A DNA stretch of 64,000 bases from Farysia itapuensis (GCA_023212645.1 JALBYC010000001.1:682001-746000); one strand, 5' to 3'. Shown: positions 1-10,186, counted from the first letter of the stretch. The notes: generated by a model from the letters alone, not told the origin. Translations and numbers: made by a program.

Positions 1-171
1 AAGATGGCAGAGCCTCTGGTGTCGACCTACTTTAGCGTCGCGCATGAGATCGCACACAATGTCGTGCACGAGCACAACGCCGAGCACGAATGGTACTTCA
101 GCGCCATCGCCGAGAAATACGTCGTGTCGCTGGTCGACTACATTGCCAGAGCTGAATCTAGCAGCACCTGA
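1..171 (+). CDS. C-terminal end of a large protein with HExxH motif, probably fungal sacsin/Hsp90-ATPase-like (partial)
   Basis: Reading frame 1 is open from the window edge and ends at a TGA at 169-171, giving the last 56 residues of a protein that starts outside the window. The tail holds HEIAH, then NVVHEHNAEHEWYFSAIAEKY. HExxH followed by a conserved N-x-EHE-(F/W)YFS stretch is, from memory of the family, the end of large fungal sacsin-like proteins with an Hsp90-type ATPase domain; the HExxH looks like a zinc-metalloprotease signature but activity is not shown. The family call is inference from 56 residues. The gene converges on mpc1, with 82 nt between stop codons. Confidence 0.45.
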   Translation, partial: KMAEPLVSTYFSVAHEIAHNVVHEHNAEHEWYFSAIAEKYVVSLVDYIARAESSST

Positions 172-253
172 TAGCTCCATAGAAGAAGCTCCTCTCATAG
201 AGACAATGCCGATAGTGAAACTCAATTCTCTGGATTGCGCGAGGAAGAAACGT

Positions 254-746
254 TTATCCAGAGACGACTTGTGGTGTGGGCAGACTTGCTTTCTTGTCTT
301 TGCCGCCCATGTAGTGGTAGTTCTGTGAGCCGTGCAAGAAAAAGCGTCAGCCATGGCAAGCGTCATGGGAAGTGCCAATGCTACTTACGATGAATCTGGT
401 AAGTTGGCCGAACTGAGCGGTCGCATTTGTTGCATGGCATGCAAAGAGGAGGTAGTTTCTCGGTTGCACTCTCCATGCAAAGCGCATAAAGACGGTGCTG
501 TAGGCTGCCAAGGCGGTACTCATGGTTCCTGAGATCATCTCCTCGTCCTTGCGCAGATCAGCGATCGCAGCGAGGGGCAGACCCCAGTTGGCCACTGGAC
601 CCCAAAAGTGTGTTGACTAGAATGCGCGAAAGAACACCATGTCAGGGTCCGTGTCTCACACTTTACTGTGCTAATGTTCTCCTACTTACCAAAAAGTATT
701 GTCTAGCAGCTGGAGACTTGATCCATGTTGTGAATTGGGACGCCAT
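254..746 (-). CDS. mpc1: Mitochondrial pyruvate carrier subunit 1 (three exons)
   Basis: Spliced CDS: exon 1 746-690, exon 2 616-389, exon 3 322-254; introns of 73 and 66 nt, both with GTAAGT donors and AG acceptors (CATTCTAG and GGCTCACAG). The 117-aa product has the usual MPC1 length. It shows [19 protein letters not shown] across the first junction, then [25 protein letters not shown] and [11 protein letters not shown] across the second junction, all hallmarks of MPC1. MPC1 forms a heterodimer with MPC2 or MPC3 in the mitochondrial inner membrane and imports pyruvate into the matrix. Without splicing only an 82-aa internal frame is visible (595-347), so the gene is easily missed. Start at 746 is the first Met after the 5' region and matches the family N-terminus. 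Confidence 0.93.
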
Positions 747-1378
747 TGTGTTGAATGTAGGTCGAGGAGGTACAGTTGACGTCTGAAGATCAACGATATC
801 GATTCTCAAGTTCTGTCAAAGTGAGCAACGGAAGACGGATCCGAGGCGCATTTTCAGATCTTACAGAACGAAATCAGATTTAGGTATGGCGGTATCGTAC
901 GATACTCAACGGTGCCAGGCACTGTCTTTGTGTTCAGAGTTCCGTGGTTCAGACTGTGCAAAATCGACTTCAAAAAAATGTCAAAAACACTACTCAGCCA
1001 GGTCGCGTGGCCGCGTGCTCGACAGCGGAGGGACCGGTCCGATGAGCCGTTTCCCCCGCCTCCGCTTTGTACCATCAACCTCGCAGCCCACTCTGCTACC
1101 GCGGAACGCTGTGCTCCTCGTCTGGCGCAAAACACTTCCTCAAAGTGGAGGAGCACACCACACTCTGCTTTGTGAAATCGAACAGTGACAGAAGCCGAAC
1201 CTTGTTTTACCTTGCGTCACCGACTGTCCTTCCCCACCAGAGCATAGAAAGCATACTTTTTTTTTCTTCTCTCCCTCACTCTCACGCTCTGTGAACACGG
1301 CGGGCTAAACAGACGGCGGTATGCCATCAACTCTCACTCCTTCCTCAGTACCGCTGTTTTCACGACGTTCCTGAAATC
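747..1378. promoter_or_regulatory. Divergent intergenic region mpc1 / Zn2Cys6 factor, with a candidate uORF at 1321-1374
   Basis: This 632-nt stretch separates two divergent genes and must hold both promoters. I see no further conserved coding frame. Just before the transcription factor, an ATG at 1321 opens a 17-codon frame that stops at 1372-1374, four nucleotides before the main ATG at 1379. If the mRNA starts upstream of 1321 this would be a uORF ending almost at the main start, an arrangement that can allow reinitiation. T-rich and CT-rich stretches near 1255-1290 are common in fungal promoters. Confidence 0.4.
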
Positions 1379-4300
1379 ATGGACACTCCTCGTTCTGGAG
1401 GAGCAGGCCGCTCAGCGGACTCCGCAGATGACGAGTTAATCGACGTCAAAGGCTCAAAGGAGGAACAAAGAGTCTACAAAGCCATTCAGAGGGTACACAG
1501 AGCATGCAATGCTTGCCGGAAGCAGAAAGCTCGCTGCGAAGGTCCCGAGCATCCACCATGTCGCAGGTGCAAACAGATCGGTATCGAATGCATTTTTGAG
1601 AAACCGCCCAAGGAACCTAGCGCCAGTGCCGATGCCGGGCCAAGCGCAGACAGGATCAAGACGCTGGAGACGCAGATGCTGGGCATGCAGAGTATGCTGG
1701 GAGAGCTGGTCGCTTCCATCAAAGCCAACACGAATGCCATCGCTTCTGTACCCGCCGTCATAGCCGCTCCAATACCCAACGACGCTTCTACCTCGTATCA
1801 TCAGCACTCACCCTCGTATAGAGTCAGATCAGCTCAAGCTCGTCGTCACCCTGATGCTACAGTCTCTTCATCATCACAAAGTCATCCATACTACAAAGGC
1901 ATGCATGCCCACCCGTCTCCGCCCGCAGACGTACTAGCTAGATATCAAGCGGAACCAGCTGCACCTCCTCGAAGACCTCAGCTGTATCAGACTTCGAGCT
2001 CCTACCTCCCTATGGACGCTCATCCGCTCCAACACAATCCAAGTTACTTGCTTCAACAGCCATCTTACGACTCCTTCGCTTCACAACGAGATGAAAACGA
2101 GGCAGTCGACTACGGTCATCACGGCGCTGACAGAGACGGCCAAGGCGAACGAGCCACCAACAGAAACATGTCGTGGACCGATGCTGCCAAGAAACCGGAA
2201 TCTGCATCGTTGTCTGCAACGGTTCGATCGCCTGATCAAGCTTCATGGCCGAGCACGTCAAATGCACCGCCACCCAAGAGACATTGGTCTTCGACAACTG
2301 AACGTCCGTTTGAAACCCACTTTTTGCCCTCTGATCCTTCGTTGTTGCATTCGGAGCTCTCTGAAGCTGGAACAGCCGGCACTGGCGAGCGTCGCAGAAA
2401 GCTGACACCAGACTCAAATGCACACAAAGATGAGGCCAAGGAGACAGACATCTCCAACGACCAGCTTAGTGCCCCGATCGAGGCCCTCAGAGGTCTGGCA
2501 GATGCCGCTGCTGCCGCTGCCGAAGAAGAAGAGGACTTGGACGGACATGCCTCCGCCGACTCATCAGGCCCAGAAGCACGTCTTGATGCTCCTGCTACAA
2601 ACCGAGCGTCCGACAAAGCAGATGATCACAATACAAAGCTGTCGTCTTCTCTTGCAGAGGGTGCCGCGGAGCAATCCAGCTCTGCCAACGGCAACGCAGA
2701 CTCGGGCTCTTCTCCAAGGAAAAGAAGGCGTCGAGAGGCGGAAGCTGCGTCACCCGCAACAGCTTCGGCTGTCGAGACTGGCAGTACAGCAGTCAGCACA
2801 ACCACAAATGTTCCTGTCAAGGGTAAGATGGAGGCACCCGAAATTGTGAAAACCTCTGCCGGTGATCTGGTCACTCTCGGGCTCGTCAGCGCCACTGATG
2901 CTATGCGGCTTTTCGAAACGTTCCAGAAAGGTGTACCCAAGTTTATATCCATCTTCCATCTGGAAGATGAGCCATTGACTACCGAGCAAGCCTATCAGCA
3001 TGTAAGGTCGACTTCGTACTTCCTCTTCAACACTATGATCGCTATAGGCGCCAAGGTAGAGTGCGGCGGACGTTCGCCATCAAGGCTGTATCAGACATGC
3101 ATGGCGCAAGCGAAGCGCAACGCAAAAGACACCATGTTCAGTCCAGTCGCAGGTAAAGAAGCCGTGCAGGCTATGGTACTTCTTGCCTCGTACAGCGAGA
3201 ATGGTTGGCTCACTCTCGGCTTATCAATTCGAATGGCGCAAGAACTGGGACTAGACAGAAGCTTTCAGAAGTTGATGTCGGCTTTACCTTCCTCGGGATA
3301 CATCAAGCATCCTCAGCCTCCTCCACCGCCCAAGCACTTGACATTCTACCACGCCTCGCCTCAGTCCTCGCACTATACTGGCTCGCCAACGGACGCAGCT
3401 TCTGTTGGGGAAGCGAGCGGCTCCATTGACGGGAAACCCGTAAAAGGTGCTGCTACGGTCGAGGGGAGCCTGGACGAGCTTAAGGATCTGTCAAGGGGTG
3501 CACGCCTGTGGTTCTTCCTCTTTCTTTTCGACCACCAGGCGTCGTATGGTGCAGGAAGACCCGCAATGCTTTCAAAGCACTATGTGCGAAACTGTCGAGC
3601 CTTCCTCAACCTACAGTACCCTCTCACCGTCAAAACGGATGCTCGATTCATCAGTACCCTCGAGCTGCTCATCATTCGTGAGACGCATTACGATGCCATG
3701 GCCCCCTACGATCAGCCTGTTGACTCCCGTATGCTACTCAAAATGCGCAAAGTATCGGAAGAACTCAACGAATGGCATCAGTACTGGTCCGACAATTTCG
3801 AGAAGCGCGGCTACGGCCAGGATTCGTTCTTCCAGCAGTCCCTCATCCTGCAGTGTGCAAGTGCCGAGTTGTACTTGACCTGCACGGCACTACGCGGGAT
3901 CCGGGATGCCAGTGATGCCGATCATATGGGTCCTGAACAGAAAGAGCTCATCATACAGGCAACACGTGCTGCTGACACGTGTCTTACTGTGTCTGTCCAC
4001 AGCAAGGAGTATAGGGAGATGCTTGGCTGGGCTCCTCACTACACTCACGTCACGGCTGCTTTTGCCTGCGTTTTCTTGATCAAAATTGCCCGTCTGTTTC
4101 CGCGTCAAGTCGACACTTACGGCATTTTCAGCAACGCAGAGCGACTAGCAAGTCGACTTGCGGAGGTGCCGGCCACCAAGTACGCGAGAGTCATTCGCAT
4201 CCTCTTGGCTCAGGCATGGAAGAAAATTACGGATCTAAGTCCGACCATTGGTCTGTACGCTGCTTTGGGCGCCGAAGCGACTAGGCCTGGAGCCATCACC

Positions 4301-5242
4301 CCTGCAGAGATCAAATCTGGTGGGCCGAGCGATTCTGGTATCAGCCTGCTGTACAAGTTGCTGCAAGAACATCAACAAGGGCAATTGCCGACAGACATCG
4401 CAGACGAATCGGCACCAAGTTCAACAGTACCGGCTCCCGGTGTAGGTACTGGGACTCGAACCCCGAAAGGACTGTGGGACATGCACAGTCAGTCCAACTG
4501 GCTAATGACGGCGATAGCGTCGCCTTCCTTCAACATTGCGGGCGGTACCGTGTCCCCGCGGAAGTATGCTTCCATCAGCGGGAAAGGCGCCACACCCGCA
4601 GCCGACAGTGCCGTGACAGACAATGTTCCGTGGAGCAACCTGCTCACCGCCCACACTCCATCGGGTGCAGGTGGCGGCGTCGTCGCAGAAACGGAAGGAG
4701 CTGCGATGAATCAGCCTCTGCAACTTCCAGTCTGGATGCAAGAGAGTACCGGTGCGGTCATCGATTTTGCTGCAGCTATCGATGATCGTACATCCCTTGA
4801 CGCACGTAGCGCGATGCAGAGCGAAGATGCATTCCGCAATTGGGGTCATCAGGACCACTACCAAAGTCCTGTTCCACACAACGCCACATCGCCTGCCTTT
4901 CAGACGCCTCATCATCACTTGCATACACCCCAGCAATCTCGTCACCTTGGCACCGCTCAACAACAGCTGCAATTTCTTGGCCCGCCGCATCACCAGCAGT
5001 CCAGTCTGCAGTCACAGCAGGCGTATCAGGCCCACGCACCTCATCACCGAACCACGCACCCCGCCCAGGCGAATCACAACCCAACCGGCCTGCAACCCAC
5101 TTCTGCTGGCTACCTTTCCACCAGCAACACAGACTTTGACAACGTGCTGAGCGACCTGGGCTTGCCTCTCGACGGCCTTGACGGTCTCTTTGTTGACCTG
5201 CCCATTAATGCTCCTACTGGGCAGTCGACTCACTCGGTCTAA
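1379..5242 (+). CDS. Zn(II)2Cys6 fungal-type transcription factor
   Basis: A single-exon frame of 1287 aa. Residues 43-71 carry the binuclear zinc cluster with cysteines at 43, 46, 53, 61, 64 and 71 (CX2CX6CX7CX2CX6C), followed by basic residues and a likely short coiled coil near 90-115 that would support dimerisation. The middle (about 480-950) contains the fungal-specific regulatory (middle homology) domain, including GWLTLGLSIRMAQELGLD and SRGARLWFFLFLFDHQ. Between them lies a long disordered region with acidic and Ala/Glu-rich stretches. The C-terminus is rich in Gln and His and ends in an acidic, hydrophobic stretch (LSDLGLPLDGLDGLF) that looks like an activation domain. The regulated pathway cannot be told from the sequence, so no symbol is given. 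Confidence 0.9.
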   Translation: MDTPRSGGAGRSADSADDELIDVKGSKEEQRVYKAIQRVHRACNACRKQKARCEGPEHPPCRRCKQIGIECIFEKPPKEPSASADAGPSADRIKTLETQMLGMQSMLGELVASIKANTNAIASVPAVIAAPIPNDASTSYHQHSPSYRVRSAQARRHPDATVSSSSQSHPYYKGMHAHPSPPADVLARYQAEPAAPPRRPQLYQTSSSYLPMDAHPLQHNPSYLLQQPSYDSFASQRDENEAVDYGHHGADRDGQGERATNRNMSWTDAAKKPESASLSATVRSPDQASWPSTSNAPPPKRHWSSTTERPFETHFLPSDPSLLHSELSEAGTAGTGERRRKLTPDSNAHKDEAKETDISNDQLSAPIEALRGLADAAAAAAEEEEDLDGHASADSSGPEARLDAPATNRASDKADDHNTKLSSSLAEGAAEQSSSANGNADSGSSPRKRRRREAEAASPATASAVETGSTAVSTTTNVPVKGKMEAPEIVKTSAGDLVTLGLVSATDAMRLFETFQKGVPKFISIFHLEDEPLTTEQAYQHVRSTSYFLFNTMIAIGAKVECGGRSPSRLYQTCMAQAKRNAKDTMFSPVAGKEAVQAMVLLASYSENGWLTLGLSIRMAQELGLDRSFQKLMSALPSSGYIKHPQPPPPPKHLTFYHASPQSSHYTGSPTDAASVGEASGSIDGKPVKGAATVEGSLDELKDLSRGARLWFFLFLFDHQASYGAGRPAMLSKHYVRNCRAFLNLQYPLTVKTDARFISTLELLIIRETHYDAMAPYDQPVDSRMLLKMRKVSEELNEWHQYWSDNFEKRGYGQDSFFQQSLILQCASAELYLTCTALRGIRDASDADHMGPEQKELIIQATRAADTCLTVSVHSKEYREMLGWAPHYTHVTAAFACVFLIKIARLFPRQVDTYGIFSNAERLASRLAEVPATKYARVIRILLAQAWKKITDLSPTIGLYAALGAEATRPGAITPAEIKSGGPSDSGISLLYKLLQEHQQGQLPTDIADESAPSSTVPAPGVGTGTRTPKGLWDMHSQSNWLMTAIASPSFNIAGGTVSPRKYASISGKGATPAADSAVTDNVPWSNLLTAHTPSGAGGGVVAETEGAAMNQPLQLPVWMQESTGAVIDFAAAIDDRTSLDARSAMQSEDAFRNWGHQDHYQSPVPHNATSPAFQTPHHHLHTPQQSRHLGTAQQQLQFLGPPHHQQSSLQSQQAYQAHAPHHRTTHPAQANHNPTGLQPTSAGYLSTSNTDFDNVLSDLGLPLDGLDGLFVDLPINAPTGQSTHSV

Positions 5243-5598
5243 TACCATGAGATGTCTCAATCAGCATCTCTTCCTGTCAGAAGACGTTAATTGCACAGAG
5301 AAGCCCATTCACTCAATAGCTCTCCTCATAAGCAGGTATCATCAAACCAAATGTGTGTAAGAAGTGCATGTGTGCGCGATGAATTGAAGCACAGATGTAC
5401 TTGGAGTAAGAGCTAGATTCGCGGACTATTGGAACTCTGGTGCATATCTTGAGATATTCTCCCTGGAGGAGCCGTCACATCAGAGGCAAGACAACGCTTT
5501 GAAGAGGTGGGAAGGATGCAACTCGCGCCGCACCCAGGCCACTTTCGAGGCTTTTTAGGGGGATGTAGAAGGTAGATGGACTGAGTGGCAAGATGCAC
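5243..5598. other. Convergent intergenic region, no gene seen
   Basis: This 356-nt stretch lies between the stop codons of the Zn2Cys6 factor and the uS2 gene. It should contain both 3' untranslated regions. I see no coding frame with family features and no repeat. Confidence 0.6.
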
Positions 5599-6426
5599 TT
5601 AGTCCCACGAGCTGGTGGGCTGCTCGGTGGCACCGTCAGCGGCCCAGTCCTGAGCGCCCTCGGCGGACCAGTCAACGTTACCGGTGTCGGTGGCCATGCT
5701 GGCGGCGACGGCAAGGGGAACGTCGGACTGAACCTCAGTAGCACCGGCAGCGGGCTCGGCGGTCTCCTTGGCAGCGGCAGCGGCGGCGGCGGTCTCCTGG
5801 GCCTCACGCTCAACCTCTTCAGGGTCACGGTAGAAGAACATGTCGGGCATCACCGAGAGGTCCTGACCCTTGAGGCGCAGGACAGTTCGGCAGAGCAACC
5901 ACCAGAGGAGGCCGACCGAGTGTCGTCCGCGGACGTTACCGGGGATGGCAACATCGACAAACTTAAGAGGAGAGTCGGAGTCAGAGAAGGCGATGCAGGG
6001 GATGTTGACGTACGAAGCCTCTCGGATGGCCTGGTGGTCGACACGGGGGTCGGTGACAACAATCACTCGAGGCTCCTTGAAGGATCGGGTGATGTAGTTG
6101 GTGAACGAACCAGGGGTGAAACGGCCAGCGATGGCGGTAGCACCGGTCTGGGCAGCGAACTTGAGCACAGCTCGGTGACCGTACTGTCGTCCAGAGATGA
6201 CACAGATGTCGGCCGGGTTCTCGATGGCGGCGAGGATTCGGGCAGCGAGCACGATCTTCTCCCACGTCTTGCCGATGTTGAGGAGGTGGATACCGTCGGC
6301 TCGGCGCTTGTAGATGTAAGGGGCCATTCCCTTGTCAGAGTTCTTGGTGCCGATGTGAGTCTGGGCAGCCAAGAGGAGGGAGATGTCCTCCTCTGTGGGG
6401 TTGAGAGCGGCGGGTACTTTGGACAT
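5599..6426 (-). CDS. rps0: 40S ribosomal protein S0 (uS2)
   Basis: A 275-aa product, starting at the ATG at 6426 ([20 protein letters not shown]). The frame runs 25 codons further upstream to 6501, but that extension has no family features, and 6426 matches the known N-terminus of S0 proteins. Hallmarks include [71 protein letters not shown] and [16 protein letters not shown]. The C-terminal tail is Ala/Glu-rich and ends with W-containing repeats, as in eukaryotic uS2. The protein sits on the back of the 40S subunit and is needed for 20S pre-rRNA maturation. Codon use is strongly biased, as expected for a highly expressed gene, and this leaves a long spurious open frame on the opposite strand. 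Confidence 0.96.
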   Translation of the reverse strand: MSKVPAALNPTEEDISLLLAAQTHIGTKNSDKGMAPYIYKRRADGIHLLNIGKTWEKIVLAARILAAIENPADICVISGRQYGHRAVLKFAAQTGATAIAGRFTPGSFTNYITRSFKEPRVIVVTDPRVDHQAIREASYVNIPCIAFSDSDSPLKFVDVAIPGNVRGRHSVGLLWWLLCRTVLRLKGQDLSVMPDMFFYRDPEEVEREAQETAAAAAAAKETAEPAAGATEVQSDVPLAVAASMATDTGNVDWSAEGAQDWAADGATEQPTSSWD

Positions 6427-6759
6427 GATTGCGAAGTATGAAACCGGGAAAGAGAACCTCGAAACTGTTTGCGTGTAAGGAAAGGGAAGGAGGAATGCCA
6501 ATCGAGTATGAGAGCCTTCTCAGATTCCGAGTTCGGATCCGCTCACAACTTGCCGCAGTCGCTACATTTTTGCAAAGTGTGTTAGACCCGTTGTATAAAT
6601 CGGGAGATTCGAAATTCGAGATACGAGATTCTCGAAATTGACATGTTGTGAATGCCTCCACCCACGAGACACGAGACCAACACGCAACACTCTGACTCTA
6701 GCATAGGCCACGTTTACTACAGGATGTCGGCTTCATGAACAGTCAGCTGTACCGTCACC
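6427..6759. promoter_or_regulatory. Divergent promoter region, rps0 / T5orf172 protein
   Basis: This 333-nt interval is the only space for both promoters. Around 6605-6640 there is an imperfect inverted repeat built from TTCGA/TCGAA elements (GAAATTCGAGA followed by TCTCGAAATT). No other feature is clear. Confidence 0.4.
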
Positions 6760-8370
6760 ATGGATGGCGCGTCTTATTCACCTTCTCACTGGCGTAAAGG
6801 TGTCAGAGACAATCGCGATGCTAGCCCAACTGGAGCTGGCCTCTTGAAAGTTTTTAGGCGTCTTGGTCTTGCATCGCCATCGTCGAGAAGCAAGGGAGAT
6901 AATCTGGGCTCTTCTCCAGGCTTCACATCTCAGCACAGCCAGCAGCCTCGCTTACAGTCACTTCCACCATACTTGGCTCATCTTGCTGGTCCATCTAAAC
7001 ATTCAGACCCTGACTCGTCCGTCGAACGGCCGAAAGCGCAGCAATACGGCAGCCGCGGTCGTGAAAATCGAGTTGAAAGTCCTACCGCTGCGACCTCTCC
7101 GCGCGTACAAGGAGACACACGGTTGCCTGTGCTACCAAAGCCGCCGGAACAGGTGGAGGTGCACCCCGTCAGCCTTCAACCTGGCCCCATTCGGCTCACA
7201 TCGTCTACGTCGCAGCCATACCCATGGGAGCTTGTGCCTCAGCCACGTCCCACCCAAAGTTTCTCGCCTCAACTCTCTTATGACCTACCGTCAACTCCTC
7301 CCCCTCTGACTCCAAGCACTCATGCAAACAAGGCGACGTCCAAGAAAGGAACCAGACACGCTGACGCAGTCACACCGCCTCGCGGATCTAAGACAACTAC
7401 CTTCAGTGCCGGGTCACCATCATCACCTCTTTCGGCAGCGGGATTCGCCAAAAGCGTTGCAGACCTCCCAGCTGCGGGTCAATGCTGGGGCATCAAGCAA
7501 GATGGCACCAGATGCACGCGTAAAGTCCGCACTGGATCTACCCCAGCAAAAACTTCTACAAATACCTATGGTACGCCGAGACATCGACACAAATCTGAAC
7601 CTCCCATGCCAAAGAACGGAAGGTCACGGGCGAATGCTGTTGTCCTGCACAGTGACGGCTCGACTGACAGTGACAGTGATAGCGCTTCGACCCCTCCTAG
7701 AGAACAGTCCTTGCCGCTTGCCTTGTCCGGAGATACGGAAGAAGTCTACTGCTTCCAGCATGTGGCTGAGGTGAACAAGACCGCTGGATTTTACCCGTTG
7801 GGCAGTCAAGGCGCCGATGGAGGCCAGGCGCCTTACATTCAATTTGACGATTGGTTCGGAACCCATGACCTCAGCAAACATACGCAAGCTTTGTTGCGCA
7901 GATGTATGTCGCAACCTCCGTCTGACGTGGACCGGGTTGAGCGAGGATACCTCTACATCTATGAACTTCGCGATCGATCCACTGCTGCCCACATATGTCT
8001 CAAAGTCGGTCGGACAGTCAATGTGTTTCGACGCATCGGTCAATGGCGATCTCAGTGTCAAAGTAAGGACCCGCTTCTTCGAGCATTTTTACCGGCACTG
8101 AATCACAAATATCAGGGGCTGCTGTCCGGCGCTGATTCGCCCGATGCTCCGGCCGTGCCACACAGTCACAAATGGGAGCGACTGGTACACCTCGAGCTCA
8201 GAGACATTGGTCACAGAGTGGACGACCACTGCAAAGATTGTGGTTCCAGACACCGAGAGATCTTCATGATTCAGCGCACCATCAACACCACTCAAGACGG
8301 CTTTCATCTCACTGTCAAGGTCGTCCAGAAGTGGCTCAGATTCACCAGGTGCTTGGGCTCTGATCTCTAG
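6760..8370 (+). CDS. T5orf172/DUF1766 (GIY-YIG-like fold) domain protein
   Basis: A 536-aa single-exon product. The first ~230 residues are low-complexity and Ser/Pro-rich. A small cysteine motif, GQCWGIKQDGTRCTRKV, lies near 236-255, and a second half, EEVYCFQH, near 327. From about residue 396 comes GYLYIYEL followed by LKVGRTVNVFRRIGQWRSQC, the signature of the T5orf172/DUF1766 family (Mug113-like), related by fold to GIY-YIG nucleases. A later CKDCGSRHREIF segment may bind zinc. The biochemical role of fungal members is not known to me; nuclease activity is only suggested by the fold. It lies between two ribosomal protein genes without an obvious functional link. Confidence 0.82.
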   Translation: MDGASYSPSHWRKGVRDNRDASPTGAGLLKVFRRLGLASPSSRSKGDNLGSSPGFTSQHSQQPRLQSLPPYLAHLAGPSKHSDPDSSVERPKAQQYGSRGRENRVESPTAATSPRVQGDTRLPVLPKPPEQVEVHPVSLQPGPIRLTSSTSQPYPWELVPQPRPTQSFSPQLSYDLPSTPPPLTPSTHANKATSKKGTRHADAVTPPRGSKTTTFSAGSPSSPLSAAGFAKSVADLPAAGQCWGIKQDGTRCTRKVRTGSTPAKTSTNTYGTPRHRHKSEPPMPKNGRSRANAVVLHSDGSTDSDSDSASTPPREQSLPLALSGDTEEVYCFQHVAEVNKTAGFYPLGSQGADGGQAPYIQFDDWFGTHDLSKHTQALLRRCMSQPPSDVDRVERGYLYIYELRDRSTAAHICLKVGRTVNVFRRIGQWRSQCQSKDPLLRAFLPALNHKYQGLLSGADSPDAPAVPHSHKWERLVHLELRDIGHRVDDHCKDCGSRHREIFMIQRTINTTQDGFHLTVKVVQKWLRFTRCLGSDL

Positions 8371-8940
8371 TCTAATCACATGAATATACCAAGCTACCAA
8401 GATCCCAAGATCCAAGATCTTGCAGAAATATAGGTCTAACAGCGTTGAGAATCAGATTTTGAGATTTGTGCAGTTTTGAATCTGAACGCACGTGACTTGC
8501 TGCATGCGATTCTGTGGGCACTCATTTCTGGAAGGAGACTCAGAGCTGGCGCGGATACGAACTGCAGCAAGTAGCTCGAGACTTCTTTTGCTCTTCCATT
8601 GATTCTTTTCCCTCACATCAACACACAAAAGGTTAGTAGCAAAAGCGTCCTCGGCAGCAACAAACAGAACGAGAGTCTAGAGCACCAGAACATATCATCT
8701 GGCTGGAGGTGACATTTCCCGGACATCACCCAAGTAGGCATGAGTTACATCGTTGACTGTCGGTAAACCAGCATAAGTGGTACTAGTACTGTCGCCCAAC
8801 ACTGTATCGAGCGCCATCGCCTACGACGGGCAATACTCCAGCGGCTGTTGCTCTGTTTCTCTTACGTTGCTGCCATCCTCTTGTCCTTGACTAAGAGCCG
8901 CTTACTGACTTTAGATAATTGCTACGCAACAGAACACAAT
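8371..8940. promoter_or_regulatory. rps2 upstream region with a candidate 5'UTR intron (about 8632-8914)
   Basis: This 570-nt stretch contains the 3' end of the previous gene (short CAAGATC repeats near 8398-8420) and the rps2 promoter and leader. A good 3' splice site occurs 26 nt before the rps2 ATG: a CTGAC branch-like element at 8905-8909 and TTTAG ending at 8914. A plausible donor, AAAAG|GTTAGT, is at 8632. Introns in the leaders of ribosomal protein genes are common in fungi. The exact donor is inferred. Confidence 0.45.
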
Positions 8941-9720
8941 ATGGCTGACGCTGCTCCCCGAGGACGCGGAGGTTTCGGTCGAGACCGCGGAGGACGAGGA
9001 CGACGAGGACCCCGACGAGGTGGCCGACGAGGAGACGGTGACAAGGAAGAGTGGGTCCCTGTTACCTCGGTCGGACGACTTGTCAAGGACGGCAAGATTA
9101 AGTCGATCGAAGAGATCTACCTCTTCTCTCTGCCCATCAAGGAGTACCAGGTTGTCGACATCCTCATCCCCAAGCTCAAGGATGAGGTCATGAAGATTAT
9201 GCCCGTTCAGAAGCAGACCCGTGCCGGTCAGCGTACCAGATTTAAGGCTTTCGTCGCCGTCGGAGACTCTGACGGTCACCTCGGTCTCGGTGTCAAGTGC
9301 GCCAAGGAAGTTGCTACTGCCATCCGCGGCGCCATCATTGTCGCCAAGCTCTCCACCATCCCTGTCCGACGAGGATACTGGGGTGCTGCTCTTGGTGAAC
9401 CCCACACTGTCCCCATGAAGGTTTCCGGCAAGACCGCCTCGGTCATGTGCCGACTTGTACCCGCACCCCGTGGTACCGGTATTGTTGCCGCCCCTGCTTC
9501 CAAGCGCATGCTCCAGCTCGCCGGTATCGAGGACTGCTACACACAATCTTCCGGTCAGACTGCCACCATGGGCAACTTCTTGAAGGCTACCTTCGAGGCC
9601 GTCTCCAAGACATACGCTTTCCTCACCCCCAACCTGTGGAGAGACATTGCTCCCCCGCCCACCCCTTACGTCGAGTTCGCTTCGCACCTCGCTCGAACTG
9701 GCAAGAAGTCCGCCTACTAA
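8941..9720 (+). CDS. rps2: 40S ribosomal protein S2 (uS5)
   Basis: A 259-aa product starting at 8941 ([13 protein letters not shown]). The frame is open 31 codons further upstream, but the chosen start gives the typical S2 N-terminus: an RGG-rich tail (residues 7-35) followed by [18 protein letters not shown]. Other hallmarks are [79 protein letters not shown] and [11 protein letters not shown]. uS5 lies at the mRNA entry channel of the 40S subunit and contributes to decoding fidelity. The Arg-rich tail is a known type of arginine methylation substrate. Codon use is strongly biased, giving a shadow frame on the opposite strand. Confidence 0.97.
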   Translation: MADAAPRGRGGFGRDRGGRGRRGPRRGGRRGDGDKEEWVPVTSVGRLVKDGKIKSIEEIYLFSLPIKEYQVVDILIPKLKDEVMKIMPVQKQTRAGQRTRFKAFVAVGDSDGHLGLGVKCAKEVATAIRGAIIVAKLSTIPVRRGYWGAALGEPHTVPMKVSGKTASVMCRLVPAPRGTGIVAAPASKRMLQLAGIEDCYTQSSGQTATMGNFLKATFEAVSKTYAFLTPNLWRDIAPPPTPYVEFASHLARTGKKSAY

Positions 9721-10186
9721 GCGCACTTTTCCGGCTCTTTCCCCTATCGCCCACTACCATTCCAAGCTTCCCCTATTTCCCCCATCTGTTGTACTTTGCT
9801 TACAATCATTCCCTCCATTCTCAAAATGAAAGAACATAGCTTCTTCGCCTTATAGCTTGTGCCTTGATGATGCGTGCAGACAGATAATGCAAACGTTACG
9901 CAGCCTTCGAAAGCGTTACTTACGCAGCCTTCGACGAAGAGTCCGAGGCCAAGATCCCAGTTTTTCGAAAAATCGTGAAATCTGGACGACATTCTGTTAG
10001 ATCCTCCAGAGAGATTTGTTAAAGTAATACGAACTCAAACGCTTTGACTGATCGACTGTATTCGAAAGGCCCAAAGGCTTGAAATTCATCGCAGGACTGG
10101 CGGGCGGATCAGGAATCGCAATTTGGTGCTTCTTGATGATCTCGTCGCCTTTGGCTTGCGCTACATCACCCTCACAGTATCCTATC
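9721..10186. other. rps2 3' region and atp17 promoter, with a 15-bp direct repeat
   Basis: This 466-nt stretch lies between two genes on the plus strand. TTACGCAGCCTTCGA occurs twice, at 9896-9910 and 9920-9934, 24 nt apart start to start. The frame of the next gene is open back to 10079, but those 36 extra residues precede the clear mitochondrial presequence and are probably untranslated. Confidence 0.45.

Noticed and set aside
5593..6441. Open frame of 282 codons on the plus strand opposite rps0
   Set aside because: The antisense frame results from strongly biased codons of a ribosomal protein gene; its product is low-complexity Gly/Val/Asp-rich with no family features.
8911..9726. Open frame of 271 codons on the minus strand opposite rps2
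   Set aside because: Same cause as for rps0; no recognisable domain and it lies fully under rps2.
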